From [Leptolyngbya] sp. JSC-1 (GTDB lineage: Bacteria; Cyanobacteriota; Cyanobacteriia; Elainellales; Elainellaceae), in the NCBI GenBank assembly GCA_000733415.1, contig KL662191.1, forward strand, positions 1,114,839-1,151,738: a stretch of 36,900 nt of DNA, written 5' to 3'. Position numbers and translations under genes: made by a program. Of the stretch, positions 24,919 through 33,980 are shown one piece after another. The notes beneath the pieces were generated by a model. The model worked only from the letters and a program-made list of their open reading frames with translations. It was not told where the DNA came from and made no database searches. Position 1 is the first letter of the stretch. Every line of letters starts with the position of its first letter.

Positions 24919-27900
24919 TTAAGAGCGACTAGGCTCTAATGGCTGTTCGATTGGGTGGACTGGCAGCGGGTGTTGGCCGGGTAGATCTACTGCACCCAAA
25001 ATTTTTAGCGCCACCTGCTGAGCTAGCGTGAGGCCGGTGGCTCCGGTCAGGTTCATGCCTTCATAGAGCTGCTTCGACCGCAGGCTGGTGAGGCAATGGC
25101 CCAGTTGCCAATCCCAGATGTGAATTGTGCCGTCCTCGCCTGCACTGGCTAAGAGACTGCCATCGGGGCTAAAGGCAACCGACCAGACCCAATTGCTATG
25201 GCCCTTCAAGGTTCTGACATATTCCCCGCGCTGCACATCCCAAATCTTCACCGTATGGTCACAGCTAGCACTCGCTAGCCAACGTCCGTCCGGGCTAAAG
25301 GCGACGGCCAGAATCCAACCCCGATGCCCCGTCAAGGTTTGGATGCATTGACGAGTAGACAGATTCCAAATCCGAATCGTTTCATCGATACCGCCAGTCG
25401 CGAGCCGCGAGCCATCTGGACTGAAGACTGCCGTTCGGCCCCAGTTGACATGCCCTTCCAGATAATAGGACTGGCTGCTATCCTGCAAGTTGAGCATGTG
25501 AATATTGCGGTTGTTGCTAGCAGCGGCCACATAGGTACTGTCGGGGCTGAAGGAAATCAATCCGGTTTTCGTCACATACCCCTCCACCACTTGCAAACAG
25601 GTACCGCGTCGCCAATCCCAGATCCGGATGGTTTGGTCAAAACTGCCGCTGGCTAACTTGCGGCCATCTGGGCTAAAAGCCACCGACCAAATGCCACCCC
25701 GATGTCCGGTCAACGTGCGCAGACAGATTCGCCGCTCCAGATCCCAGAGCTTGATTGTGTGGTCCTCGCTACAGCTTGCTAAAGTCTTGCCATCCGGACT
25801 CAGCGCTACCGACAGCACCGAACTCGTGTGGCCTGCTAGGGTATGCAGACATTGCTCTGATGGCAGATGCCAAATTCGCACGAGCTGGTCTTTGCCGCTG
25901 CTAATCAACCGCCGACCGCTGGAGTCAAATATGACCGAGCGAATACAGTCAGTATGGCCGCGAATTACCTTCAGGCATTTGCCATCCTGAACATTCCAGA
26001 TCCGAACGGTGCCATCTTCACCACAGCTTGCTAGGCGTTGCCCATCGGGATGGAAATTCACAGTCCAAGGTTGTTCGGTATGGCCGCGAATCGTGCGCAA
26101 ACAGTTGCCCTGCATGTCCCAAATTTTGATCGTGAGATCTTCACTACCGCTAGCAATCCGCTGTCCATCCCGACTCAATGCCACCGCCCAAATCCAGCGG
26201 CTATGGCCTTGCAGAATTCGCAGGCACTGGCCCGTCTGCACCTCCCAAATGCGAATGGTTTGATCAAGGCTACCGCTGACGAGACGTTCACCATCCGGGG
26301 TAAACAAAACGGGTACAACCCAGTTGGTATGTCCGGTCAACACTCGCAGACATGCTCCGCTCTCAGCATCCCAAAGCCGAATCATTTTGTCGGAGCCGCT
26401 GCTGGCAATTAATGTACCGTCTGGACTGAACGAACCCGATAGTACCCAATCGGTGTGACCGCGCAATTCTCGCAAACAAGTGCCCGTTTGCCAGTCCCAC
26501 AGACGCACGATATGATCATCCCCAACACTGAGCAAGACCCGTTCATCCGGACTAAAAGCCACTCCGTAAAAAGCGCAATGGGTTTCCGCCACAATCGTGC
26601 GAATAAAGTGTCCGGTTTGAGTATCCCAGAGGCGAATTGTGCGGTCTTCACTGGCACTGGCTAACACTTTACCGCTAGGACTAAAGGCAACGCGCCGGAC
26701 CCAGTTGGTATGCCCCTTGCAGGTCAACAAACACTGCCCATCGCAAACGCGCCAGAGGTGAATCTCGCCGTTAGCATTGCTGGTTGCCATCGTTTCGCCG
26801 TCGGGACTGAACACAACCGCTAATACAGTACCGAATGTGCGGCTAAACACGGTTTTGTGAAAAGACGCCTGGGTAAAATTTGCCTGATGGAGTTTGACTT
26901 CCTGCAAATCGGCTTGCCAGACGGCCAGATAGGAACAGTCGATGCGACTCAGATCGGCTCCTAGCTGCCGCAGCAAGTTCAGCACATTCCCAGCCAGATA
27001 TCCGGGCTGTAGGGGGGCTTCTACCCGCTGTTTTTCCAGCAACTGCTTGAGCTGATACTCGATGTTTTTGTGACTGCCGAGGTGCGACAGCAAACAATCA
27101 ATTAACGGCTGGAGAATCAGCGCACTTTGGGCTTGCCGGATGTAGTCCTTTCCTTGCGCCTTCAACAAGGCATGGCTACCGAAGAACTGGTACCGCTGCT
27201 GCTGAATTTCTTGGCAAACTAGCTGGATCAAGCGATTGGTGACATAGTCCATCACCACCGGCTGCAACGACCATTGTTTTTCACTCCGCTCTACCAAACA
27301 GCGCCGTCCCAAAGACTTCAGCGCATCTAAAAGCTGTTGCTTCACTGGAGCCGCGACAATATCGGCAGCTAGTTCCGCGTGAGAGACAGGTTCCCGATTC
27401 ACGGCCAGCCAATACATCACGTCCTGTTCGGCGGCAGACAACCGTTCAAACTGACGGGTGAGCATATCGCTGATGTCATCAAAATGCAGATAGCCCTGGT
27501 GCAGAAAGGGCATCAACTCGCTCAAATCGCCATCGAACAGTTCCTGCACGCCCGAAGCCAGAATATTCAGCGCCAGCGGATTGCCGGCATAGTGGGCACA
27601 AACGGTTTGCAGTTCGGCCTCGCCCACGCCAAAGCAGCCCTTGCTGTCGAAAATGGCTCGACTGGCGGTGGTCGTCAAACCCTTGAGCGGAAAGGAGCGC
27701 ACCGGCGAATCGAGTCCTTCCAAGCGGGCCACCTCTCGCGGCTTTTCGCGGCTGGTCAAAATCAGACAGCTTGCATGTTCGGCTTCACCAATTTTTTCAA
27801 TCAGCAGGCCATAGTCTTCATAGCCCGGACGATAGGCTCCGGCAGAACTACCGCTCTGCAACACCGATTCCAGGTTGTCCAGCACCAGCAGACAGCGATT

Positions 27901-28551
27901 TTGCCGCAGGTAGTGCAGAACTTGAGTCAGCTTTCCTTCTAACGTAGTCGAGATATTGATCTCCTGCTGGTTAGAAATACACTGGATCATATCTTTCAAG
28001 ATTTCCTCTAGCGGTGGAGCATTGATCAACGAGCGCCAGAAGAACGTCGAAAAACGAACTGGGGAATGGCCAGAAGCTTCTCCGCCAGAAGATTCCAGCA
28101 CGGTTTCCGCCAATCGAACTGCCAAGGAGGTTTTACCCATGCCGCCCATCCCCAGAATGCTAATTACGCGGCAGTGGCCCAACCATTGTTGCAGGGTTGC
28201 TAATTCCTCGATTCGACCGTAGAAGTTCGCCGGAGCAACGGCTTCACCCCAATCCTGTTGAGTAGTATTGTGATGCTGCTGTTGATAGCGAGTCAGCGCC
28301 TCTCTTAAATTGGTTTTCGTGACTCGTTCACCCAACGCTTCCGATAGCGCCTGCCATAGCTCAGAGCCAGTATTCTTCAAATGGCCCAAGCTATAGTAGT
28401 AACCGTGTTCGGCTGCCGCATCGATGATTTCCTGATACGAAGCATGATTCCACACGCCGCGAAAAACGGCTTCTTGCACATCGCTGAGGCGACTCTGTCC
28501 CAGAATCTCTCGGACTAGCGCCAGGGCGGTTTCGATATTTATTTCTTTCAT
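24919..28551 (-). CDS. STAND NTPase: HTH-like N-terminus, NB-ARC, 14 WD40 repeats
   Basis: 1210 residues. Residues 1-95 form a helical module resembling the winged-helix domain at the N-terminus of cyanobacterial vWA-MoxR-associated (vMAP) proteins. NB-ARC: Walker A GMGGMGKT at 134-141, Walker B LLVLDNLE at 221-228, sensor LILTSRE near 263, GNPLALNI (GLPL motif) at 323-330, and a winged helix with LQPVVMDYV (MHD-like position) near 429. A short pentapeptide-like A(D/N)L/F linker follows (about 534-569), then 14 WD40 repeats (about 575-1150), enough for two seven-bladed propellers. The end (LYEGMNLTGATGLTLAQ) is the standard tail of this cyanobacterial family. By analogy with NLR-like proteins, the propellers sense a ligand and the NTPase oligomerises; no separate effector domain is present in the chain, so the adjacent oxygenase gene or the N-terminal module may supply the output. 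Confidence 0.92.
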   Translation of the reverse strand: MKEINIETALALVREILGQSRLSDVQEAVFRGVWNHASYQEIIDAAAEHGYYYSLGHLKNTGSELWQALSEALGERVTKTNLREALTRYQQQHHNTTQQDWGEAVAPANFYGRIEELATLQQWLGHCRVISILGMGGMGKTSLAVRLAETVLESSGGEASGHSPVRFSTFFWRSLINAPPLEEILKDMIQCISNQQEINISTTLEGKLTQVLHYLRQNRCLLVLDNLESVLQSGSSAGAYRPGYEDYGLLIEKIGEAEHASCLILTSREKPREVARLEGLDSPVRSFPLKGLTTTASRAIFDSKGCFGVGEAELQTVCAHYAGNPLALNILASGVQELFDGDLSELMPFLHQGYLHFDDISDMLTRQFERLSAAEQDVMYWLAVNREPVSHAELAADIVAAPVKQQLLDALKSLGRRCLVERSEKQWSLQPVVMDYVTNRLIQLVCQEIQQQRYQFFGSHALLKAQGKDYIRQAQSALILQPLIDCLLSHLGSHKNIEYQLKQLLEKQRVEAPLQPGYLAGNVLNLLRQLGADLSRIDCSYLAVWQADLQEVKLHQANFTQASFHKTVFSRTFGTVLAVVFSPDGETMATSNANGEIHLWRVCDGQCLLTCKGHTNWVRRVAFSPSGKVLASASEDRTIRLWDTQTGHFIRTIVAETHCAFYGVAFSPDERVLLSVGDDHIVRLWDWQTGTCLRELRGHTDWVLSGSFSPDGTLIASSGSDKMIRLWDAESGACLRVLTGHTNWVVPVLFTPDGERLVSGSLDQTIRIWEVQTGQCLRILQGHSRWIWAVALSRDGQRIASGSEDLTIKIWDMQGNCLRTIRGHTEQPWTVNFHPDGQRLASCGEDGTVRIWNVQDGKCLKVIRGHTDCIRSVIFDSSGRRLISSGKDQLVRIWHLPSEQCLHTLAGHTSSVLSVALSPDGKTLASCSEDHTIKLWDLERRICLRTLTGHRGGIWSVAFSPDGRKLASGSFDQTIRIWDWRRGTCLQVVEGYVTKTGLISFSPDSTYVAAASNNRNIHMLNLQDSSQSYYLEGHVNWGRTAVFSPDGSRLATGGIDETIRIWNLSTRQCIQTLTGHRGWILAVAFSPDGRWLASASCDHTVKIWDVQRGEYVRTLKGHSNWVWSVAFSPDGSLLASAGEDGTIHIWDWQLGHCLTSLRSKQLYEGMNLTGATGLTLAQQVALKILGAVDLPGQHPLPVHPIEQPLEPSRS

Positions 28552-28731
28552 TAAGTGACGGACTCCAGCCGTATGGAGGTAAATGTGCTGCGGAAAGGGG
28601 GATTTCCTACAAACCTAAACACTAAAATCAGGACCTATAGACGTAGACACACAGAAAATTTACATATTCCGGAATCAGTAACACTCCTCTATTTCATCTC
28701 TTCAGCCGAAATTGAGAGCTTCCCGCCAAAC

Positions 28732-28762
28732 CTGACTTTTTAACTGACTTTAAGCTGACTTT
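28732..28762. promoter_or_regulatory. Three phased CTGACTTT direct repeats (OmpR/PhoB-type operator candidate)
   Basis: Identical octamers start at 28732, 28744 and 28755, steps of 12 and 11 bp with A/T-rich spacers. This is the layout bound by tandem OmpR-family response regulators. They lie 181-211 bp upstream of the STAND gene. Confidence 0.5.
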
Positions 28763-28984
28763 ATATTGGGGGGAATATTAAGGGGAGCCAGAAGTCAGAG
28801 GGCAGGAGTCAAGAGGTAGATCAAAGCTAGTTAGTTAGCCGTTGGTTCAGTAGGGGCAGCCGATAGCATGTGCTGTGGGCGTTTGCTGACCAATCTGTAG
28901 GACTGCGTTCTGGATTATCTAGCCAATGATTCGTCCTCACTGACATCACGAGAAGGCAAAAGCCAGTTGCAAACTGCTGTACAG

Positions 28985-29003
28985 AAAGTCAGGGAAAGGT
29001 CAG
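28985..29003. promoter_or_regulatory. Opposed copy of the phased operator (AAAGTCAG, AAGGTCAG)
   Basis: AAAGTCAG at 28985 and AAGGTCAG at 28996 are 11 bp apart and are the reverse complement of the CTGACTTT unit 220 bp away, facing the small exported protein gene. Confidence 0.4.
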
Positions 29004-29217
29004 AAGCCGCTAACGATACACGGAATTAGCAGTAAAGGAAACGTATCACTGATTAGATGAAAACGGTGAACGTACAGTGCCAATCAAGTGCAATCAAGTG
29101 CAGCTCAGTCAGCACAGTTCCATCAATTTACAGCTAAACATTACCCAATTCCTTCCCTTCGCAATTCTCAATATTCATTTCGTGTTACCGGCTCTACCCC
29201 AGATCGAGGTAAACATC

Positions 29218-29457
29218 ATGAAACCGTCACTTCTGCTGTCAGCCCTATTCTTACTTCCTCAGTCTTTGATTACCATCGATGTTCCGACTGATCCCGATCG
29301 GCATCCAATCCAATTGACGGCTCAAGCCCCCCAGCCCGTTCGATTCATTCGCTCGATTCAACTAGAATCACCCCGATCTTCCGCTCCGATGAATTTAACC
29401 GCCGAGTTAGTGCAGCCTAAGCTAATTCAACCCATCCGCCGGATTGAGTTGGGGTGA
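29218..29457 (+). CDS. Small exported protein of unknown function
   Basis: 79 residues from the ATG at 29218, chosen over an upstream in-frame ATG because GAGGTAA lies six nt before it and the product then starts with a signal peptide: a lysine at position 2 and a hydrophobic stretch at about 4-20 (LLLSALFLLPQSLITI). A cleavage site could follow LTAQA at about 33-37. The rest is Pro/Gln-rich with two similar short motifs, QPVRFIRSIQL and QPIRRIEL. No cysteines. I do not recognise a family; a periplasmic or secreted peptide is the likely fate. Confidence 0.5.
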   Translation: MKPSLLLSALFLLPQSLITIDVPTDPDRHPIQLTAQAPQPVRFIRSIQLESPRSSAPMNLTAELVQPKLIQPIRRIELG

Positions 29458-29519
29458 TTGGCCATTGGTGCAACGCCTACGCCATACGAAGCCGTTTTAG
29501 AATCTAGCCAATCATTCGA

Positions 29520-29548
29520 TTGAGCACTGACTAATGATGGATTAATTT
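29520..29548 (+). promoter_or_regulatory. Possible promoter of the aminotransferase gene
   Basis: TTGAGC (29520-29525), 17-bp spacer, TAATTT (29543-29548), about 50 nt upstream of the start codon. The -10 is imperfect. Confidence 0.35.
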
Positions 29549-29600
29549 TGCTCAAATAATGTAGTAGGATGGTCGGCACTGGACGCGATCGGGAGGAAGC

Positions 29601-30773
29601 ATGACAAATCGCGAATCATTGCGGATGCAGGCTGTGCAATCACCGATCATTCCAGTGGTTGGAAATTTGATTAAACAGAATCCGGGCACTATTTCGCTGG
29701 GGCAAGGCGTCGTGTCCTATGGCCCTCCACCCGAAGCAATTGCCCAAATTAATCGCTTTCTTGCAAAGCCTGAGCATCATAAATATCAAGCGGTAGTTGG
29801 CATCCCAGATCTTGTGCATGCGATTGAAACAAAGCTGAAAACAGAAAATAACATTGCAGTAGATGAAGGTAGCCAAGTTGTAGTGACCGCAGGTAGCAAT
29901 ATGGGATTTGTCAATGCAGTCATGGCAATTACCGATCCTGGCGATGAAATAATTCTGCAAAAGCCCTTCTACTTCAATCACGAAATGGCGGTACAAATGG
30001 CTGATTGTCATCCAGTTGTGGTTGCCACCGACGAGCAATACCAACTGCGACTAGAGGCAATTCAAGCCGCCATTACTCCCAAAACTCGCGCGATTGTCAC
30101 GGTCTCTCCCAACAATCCCACCGGCGTTGTGTATCCAGAGGCTGATTTGCGAGCGGTGAACGATCTGTGTCGAAGGCAGGGTCTCTATCACATTCACGAT
30201 GAGGCCTACGAATATTTTACCTACGATGGTGTGTCCCCTTTCTCTCCTGGTTCGATTCCTGGCAGTAATGCCCATACCATTTCGCTGTTTTCCCTCTCCA
30301 AAGCCTATGGATTTGCGAGCTGGCGGATTGGCTATATGGTGCTGCCAGCCCAGCTCCTTACATCCGTCGAGAAAATTCAGGATACGATTGTGATCTGTGC
30401 GTCGGTCATCTCTCAGTATGCGGCGGTAGGAGCGTTGCAGGCTGGTGTAGACTATTGCCGTCGTCATCTGGAAACGCTGGCCCAGGTGCGGCAGATCAGT
30501 CTAGAGCAACTAGCGGATATTCGGGATATTTGCCTGATTCCGCCTGCCAAAGGAGCGTTTTATTTTCTGCTGAAGGTGCATACTCAGCTCAATGCGTTTG
30601 AACTGGTAGAACGGTTGATCCGTGAGCACAAGGTCGCAGTGATTCCCGGTACAACTTTTGGCATGGAACAGGGCTGTTACCTGCGGGTGGCCTACGGAGC
30701 ATTACAGCCCAATACGGTAGCTGAAGGCATGGGACGATTGGTGCAAGGACTGAGAGCGATTGCTACACTGTAA
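29601..30773 (+). CDS. Class I/II pyridoxal-phosphate aminotransferase
   Basis: 390 residues, fold type I. PLP-binding residues: N172 in SPNNPTG, D200 and Y203 in HDEAYEYF, and the Schiff-base lysine K234 in SLSKAYGFASWRIGY with R242. A substrate carboxylate arginine is seen near the C-terminus in CYLRVAYG. The family moves amino groups between amino acids and 2-oxo acids; this subgroup is close to aspartate/aromatic aminotransferases, but the substrate is not certain. GGAGGAAGC directly precedes the ATG, a strong ribosome binding site. Stands alone between the small exported protein and the Hsp70-like gene. Confidence 0.93.
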   Translation: MTNRESLRMQAVQSPIIPVVGNLIKQNPGTISLGQGVVSYGPPPEAIAQINRFLAKPEHHKYQAVVGIPDLVHAIETKLKTENNIAVDEGSQVVVTAGSNMGFVNAVMAITDPGDEIILQKPFYFNHEMAVQMADCHPVVVATDEQYQLRLEAIQAAITPKTRAIVTVSPNNPTGVVYPEADLRAVNDLCRRQGLYHIHDEAYEYFTYDGVSPFSPGSIPGSNAHTISLFSLSKAYGFASWRIGYMVLPAQLLTSVEKIQDTIVICASVISQYAAVGALQAGVDYCRRHLETLAQVRQISLEQLADIRDICLIPPAKGAFYFLLKVHTQLNAFELVERLIREHKVAVIPGTTFGMEQGCYLRVAYGALQPNTVAEGMGRLVQGLRAIATL

Positions 30774-30812
30774 GCCAACTCGATTTCTGATGACCCAGTT
30801 CCGCTGAGCTTG

Positions 30813-30828
30813 ATTTGCCAGGGCAAAT
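30813..30828. promoter_or_regulatory. Short inverted repeat upstream of the Hsp70-like gene
   Basis: ATTTGCC and GGCAAAT are separated by two bases. No T-tract follows, so it is more like an operator than a terminator. Confidence 0.3.
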
Positions 30829-30900
30829 TCGTATTCACTGTTTCCTTTCACTGCAACAATAGGAAAGGCACTGTTCGGATTGTTGGCTGTCTGAAAGGTT

Positions 30901-32496
30901 ATGGTTTACGCAGTTGATTTTGGTACTAGTAACACGGTCGTTGTTCGCTGGAATGCCGTTACCCAGGAAGCAGAAACCTTGGCCCTGCCGGGATTATCAC
31001 AAAAGCTGGGCGACAATCCGCCGCTGATTCCCAGCCTGATTTACGTGGAAGACGCGACGCTCAGCGAAGTGGTGGCCGGACAGGCCGTGCGCGACCGGGG
31101 CTTAGATTTGAGCAGCAATCCGCGCTTTTTCCGCAACTTCAAGCGTGGCATCGGGGCCGAGATCCAGGGCTTTTTACCCGATCTGGATGGACGCACCGTG
31201 AGCTTTGAACAGGCCGGACAGTGGTTTCTGGCAACGGTGTTGCAGCAACTCCAGGCCACCCACAATGATGTCGATTCGATTGTCTTTACGGTGCCGGTAG
31301 ATAGCTTTGAAGCCTATCGCAACTGGCTGACCCAAGCCTGCTACTCGCTCAACGTCAACGAAGTGCGTTTGCTGGATGAACCGACCGCAGCGGCACTGGG
31401 CTATGGCTTAACGACGCAGGGCAATATCCTGGTGATCGATTTTGGCGGCGGTACGCTTGATTTGTCTTTGGTGCGGTTAGAGGGCGACCGGCAAGCCAAG
31501 ACCAAGCCCGTCGGCTTTTTGCTCAAGTGGGGCCAGCGGGTATTGGAAGAATCGGCTCAGCGGCCCAAACTGGCGCGAGTATTAGCCAAAGCTGGACAAA
31601 ATCTGGGCGGAGCCGATATTGACCACTGGCTGCTCGAACACTTTGCTGCCACCGAGGGATTGGTCGTGTCGCCCTTGACCCTCCGTCTTGCTGAACGGTT
31701 GAAAATCCAGCTCTCGCAACAACTCGAAGCTACCGAAGTCTACTTCAATGACGAAACTCTAGACAGCTACGAACTGCACCTCAATCGAGACCAATTTGAC
31801 GAGCTGTTACGCCAACATCAGTTTTTCGAGCGCTTGGATGCCTCGATGACTCAGGTGTTGCAGCAGGCTCAGCGGCAGGGCCTTACCCCTGACGAGATCG
31901 ATGCCGTGCTGCTGGTGGGAGGCACCGCTCAAATTCCGGCAGTCCGAACCTGGATCAACCAGTATTTCCCCCAAGAAAAGATCCGAGCCGAGAAACCATT
32001 TGAGGCGATTGCCCAAGGCGCGCTTCAGCTCAATCGCGGCATCGAAATCAAGGATTTTCTCTATCACAGCTATGGCATCCGCTATTGGGACCGGCGCAAC
32101 AACTGCCACAATTGGCATCCGCTAATTAAAGAAGGCCAGCCCTATCCGATGCCAGAACCGGTGGCGCTGATCCTGGGTGCCTCGACCGAAAACCAGCCTA
32201 GCATCGAGTTGGTAATTGGCGAACTCGGCACCGAAACCAGCAGCACCGAGGTTTATTTTGATGGCGACCGTCTTGTTACTCGTGCACTGGCCGGTGGACA
32301 AACTGCCGTGAAACCCTTGAACGATCAGGGCAATGCCAAAACAATTGCCCAACTTATGCCTCCAGGCTATCCAGGCGCTGATCGGATCAAAGTGCTGTTT
32401 CGCGTGGATGAATCCCGCTTTCTCCGCATCACGGTCGAAGACATGCTGACTCTGCGCACTCTGATCAATGATCGGCCTGTGGTGCAGTTGAGTTAA
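30901..32496 (+). CDS. Hsp70-family ATPase with short C-terminus
   Basis: 531 residues. The actin-like ATPase core is intact: phosphate-1 loop VDFGTSNTVVVRW (from 5), LLDEPTAAALGYG (157-169), phosphate-2 VIDFGGGTLDLS (178-189) and the adenosine motif LVGGTAQIPAVR near 339. The substrate-binding part after about 390 is much shorter than in DnaK and lacks the helical lid, so this is an Hsp70-like paralogue of the kind frequent in cyanobacteria, not the housekeeping DnaK. No signal peptide. Neither dnaJ nor grpE is nearby. Its TAA overlaps the stop codon of the convergent carotenoid oxygenase gene. Confidence 0.9.
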   Translation: MVYAVDFGTSNTVVVRWNAVTQEAETLALPGLSQKLGDNPPLIPSLIYVEDATLSEVVAGQAVRDRGLDLSSNPRFFRNFKRGIGAEIQGFLPDLDGRTVSFEQAGQWFLATVLQQLQATHNDVDSIVFTVPVDSFEAYRNWLTQACYSLNVNEVRLLDEPTAAALGYGLTTQGNILVIDFGGGTLDLSLVRLEGDRQAKTKPVGFLLKWGQRVLEESAQRPKLARVLAKAGQNLGGADIDHWLLEHFAATEGLVVSPLTLRLAERLKIQLSQQLEATEVYFNDETLDSYELHLNRDQFDELLRQHQFFERLDASMTQVLQQAQRQGLTPDEIDAVLLVGGTAQIPAVRTWINQYFPQEKIRAEKPFEAIAQGALQLNRGIEIKDFLYHSYGIRYWDRRNNCHNWHPLIKEGQPYPMPEPVALILGASTENQPSIELVIGELGTETSSTEVYFDGDRLVTRALAGGQTAVKPLNDQGNAKTIAQLMPPGYPGADRIKVLFRVDESRFLRITVEDMLTLRTLINDRPVVQLS

Positions 32497-33980
32497 GCTG
32501 CTTCACCGGCGACAATCCAACTCCCATGCGTTCCCATCGGTACCCGTACCGGCAGATGGATCTGGGCAAGCGGGGCGGCAGTAAAGTTGGCGGCATCTAA
32601 AATTAGCAGATCGCTGGTTTGGGTTATTTCATTGAACACCCAGGTCAGGACGTAATGGTCTGTCGCAGATGTAGCGTTGGATTTGGGCACAACCGTTGCT
32701 TCGCCGCAGTAGCATCCGGGCTGTAGGCAGTGCACCTGACTGGTTTGGTTCACCAGATCATATTGAATCAATTCAGGAAAGTAATTGGGGATAGCCTTTT
32801 GGGCAATCAGTTCTAAATCCATATGGGGCATGTAGCCGAATCGATAGGGTTTCCCGGTTTGTTGCCGATCCAGACTAGGGAAATCTACGTTGCGGTCGTC
32901 CAGGGTCTGCTGGGTAATCGTTCGGTCGTCTAGGTTGATCGTAAGGCGCTGGAACCGAGATCTATTACTCAAAATAGCTGACAATGTATTTTCAAGTATC
33001 ATCTGGGGATAGTAGGCGCAATCAACTACAAGTGTCCCATTTTGTTCAAATGCGTTCATGAAATGCCAGACCCAGAACGCTTCGGTTTCTATCCAGATCG
33101 GTTTCCGGTCTAAGTCGTGACGGTGAATCAAACCAATTCTGGCTCCCTGCTCTGGTTGCCAAACTAAGGGAATTCCAGTGCGCATGGCCTGCTGAAAATC
33201 AAACACTAAGGGGCAATGGCAAAAAATGGCGTAATTGTCGCTCAGGGCCATATCGTGTAGCAGCGCCGGTTGAGGTAGCTCAATTCCTGTTGTGCGAGTA
33301 ATTTCTCCAGCAGCGTTCGCGACATAGTATGTTAAATAGGGTTCAGTAAAAAAAGAGTAACGGTAAAAGTGAAGTTCTCCAGTGTCTACATCTAGCTTGG
33401 GGTGGGCAGTCATTGCCTGTTCAAGTTTACCGTTAAAACTCCATTCACCGACAGTTTCCAAATCGCGTGACACTTCGTAGGGCAATCCGGTTTCGTAGAG
33501 CGCCAATAATTTACCGGCATGGGCGATGATATGGGTATTGGCGTAATTGCGGAATCGCAGCTCTGGTAAGGCTTGCTTAGCCTGCATCTCATAGATTAAG
33601 CCTTTGGTTAAAATCCAGCGATTGCGGTATTTGGCTTTACCGGCCTCAAAATAAACCGCATGCAGCATGCCGTCGCCTTCTAGGGGATAGGCATAGGCAA
33701 TGGGCTGAAACATGGGATTCGGACCATTGCGAACGTACATGCCAGCTAAATCGGGCGGAATTTCTCCCGTTACTGGCAGGTTATCCAGATCCACTTCTTG
33801 AAACACCGGCGCGTTGATGCCCTGCAAAAACAGATCACGACTTGCCCAGCTCGGATAGGTTCTGTGAATTTGGCTACTGTGAAGCTGATGGTGGTTCTGA
33901 GACCATGCCTCTGCTTGGCGTGATAGATAAGTCAACGCCGCAACAGAAACAGTCGTTGTGAGAAAATCTCGGCGTTTCAT
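32493..33980 (-). CDS. Carotenoid/apocarotenoid oxygenase with Tat-type signal peptide
   Basis: 495 residues. The N-terminus MKRRDFLTTTVSVAALTYL has a twin-arginine motif (R3-R4) and a hydrophobic segment, so export folded to the lumen or periplasm is likely. The enzyme core shows YVRNGPNP (82-89), EGDGMLHAVYF and the four iron ligands H193 (TAHPK), H242 (LHDMALSDNY), H306 (WHFMNAFE) and H485 (GTHGSW), almost the same spacing as the Synechocystis apocarotenoid-15,15'-oxygenase. Expected reaction: oxidative cleavage of a (apo)carotenoid to retinal-like aldehydes. Its ATG overlaps the TGA of the DUF1400 gene (ATGA), so translation is coupled. Last gene of the Rieske-DUF1400-oxygenase operon. 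Confidence 0.92.
   Translation of the reverse strand: MKRRDFLTTTVSVAALTYLSRQAEAWSQNHHQLHSSQIHRTYPSWASRDLFLQGINAPVFQEVDLDNLPVTGEIPPDLAGMYVRNGPNPMFQPIAYAYPLEGDGMLHAVYFEAGKAKYRNRWILTKGLIYEMQAKQALPELRFRNYANTHIIAHAGKLLALYETGLPYEVSRDLETVGEWSFNGKLEQAMTAHPKLDVDTGELHFYRYSFFTEPYLTYYVANAAGEITRTTGIELPQPALLHDMALSDNYAIFCHCPLVFDFQQAMRTGIPLVWQPEQGARIGLIHRHDLDRKPIWIETEAFWVWHFMNAFEQNGTLVVDCAYYPQMILENTLSAILSNRSRFQRLTINLDDRTITQQTLDDRNVDFPSLDRQQTGKPYRFGYMPHMDLELIAQKAIPNYFPELIQYDLVNQTSQVHCLQPGCYCGEATVVPKSNATSATDHYVLTWVFNEITQTSDLLILDAANFTAAPLAQIHLPVRVPMGTHGSWIVAGEAA

Larger units (their letters stand above)
28552..29217. other. 666-bp gene-free region between the STAND gene and a small exported protein
   Basis: No coding frame I can support. 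It holds a small inverted repeat CTCCA-N6-TGGAG (28563-28578) close to the STAND start codon, phased CTGACTTT repeats (28732-28762), opposed AAAGTCAG/AAGGTCAG copies (28985-29003) and a tandem CAATCAAGTG (29081-29100). No tRNA, CRISPR or known riboswitch is recognised. Confidence 0.55.

Noticed and set aside
27379..27942. 187-codon plus-strand frame inside the STAND gene
   Set aside because: Antisense to the NB-ARC domain with intact Walker motifs; no independent evidence.
29077..29217. Longer form of the small exported protein from an upstream ATG at 29077
   Set aside because: No ribosome binding site at that ATG, and it would bury the signal peptide; the ATG at 29218 has GAGGTAA.
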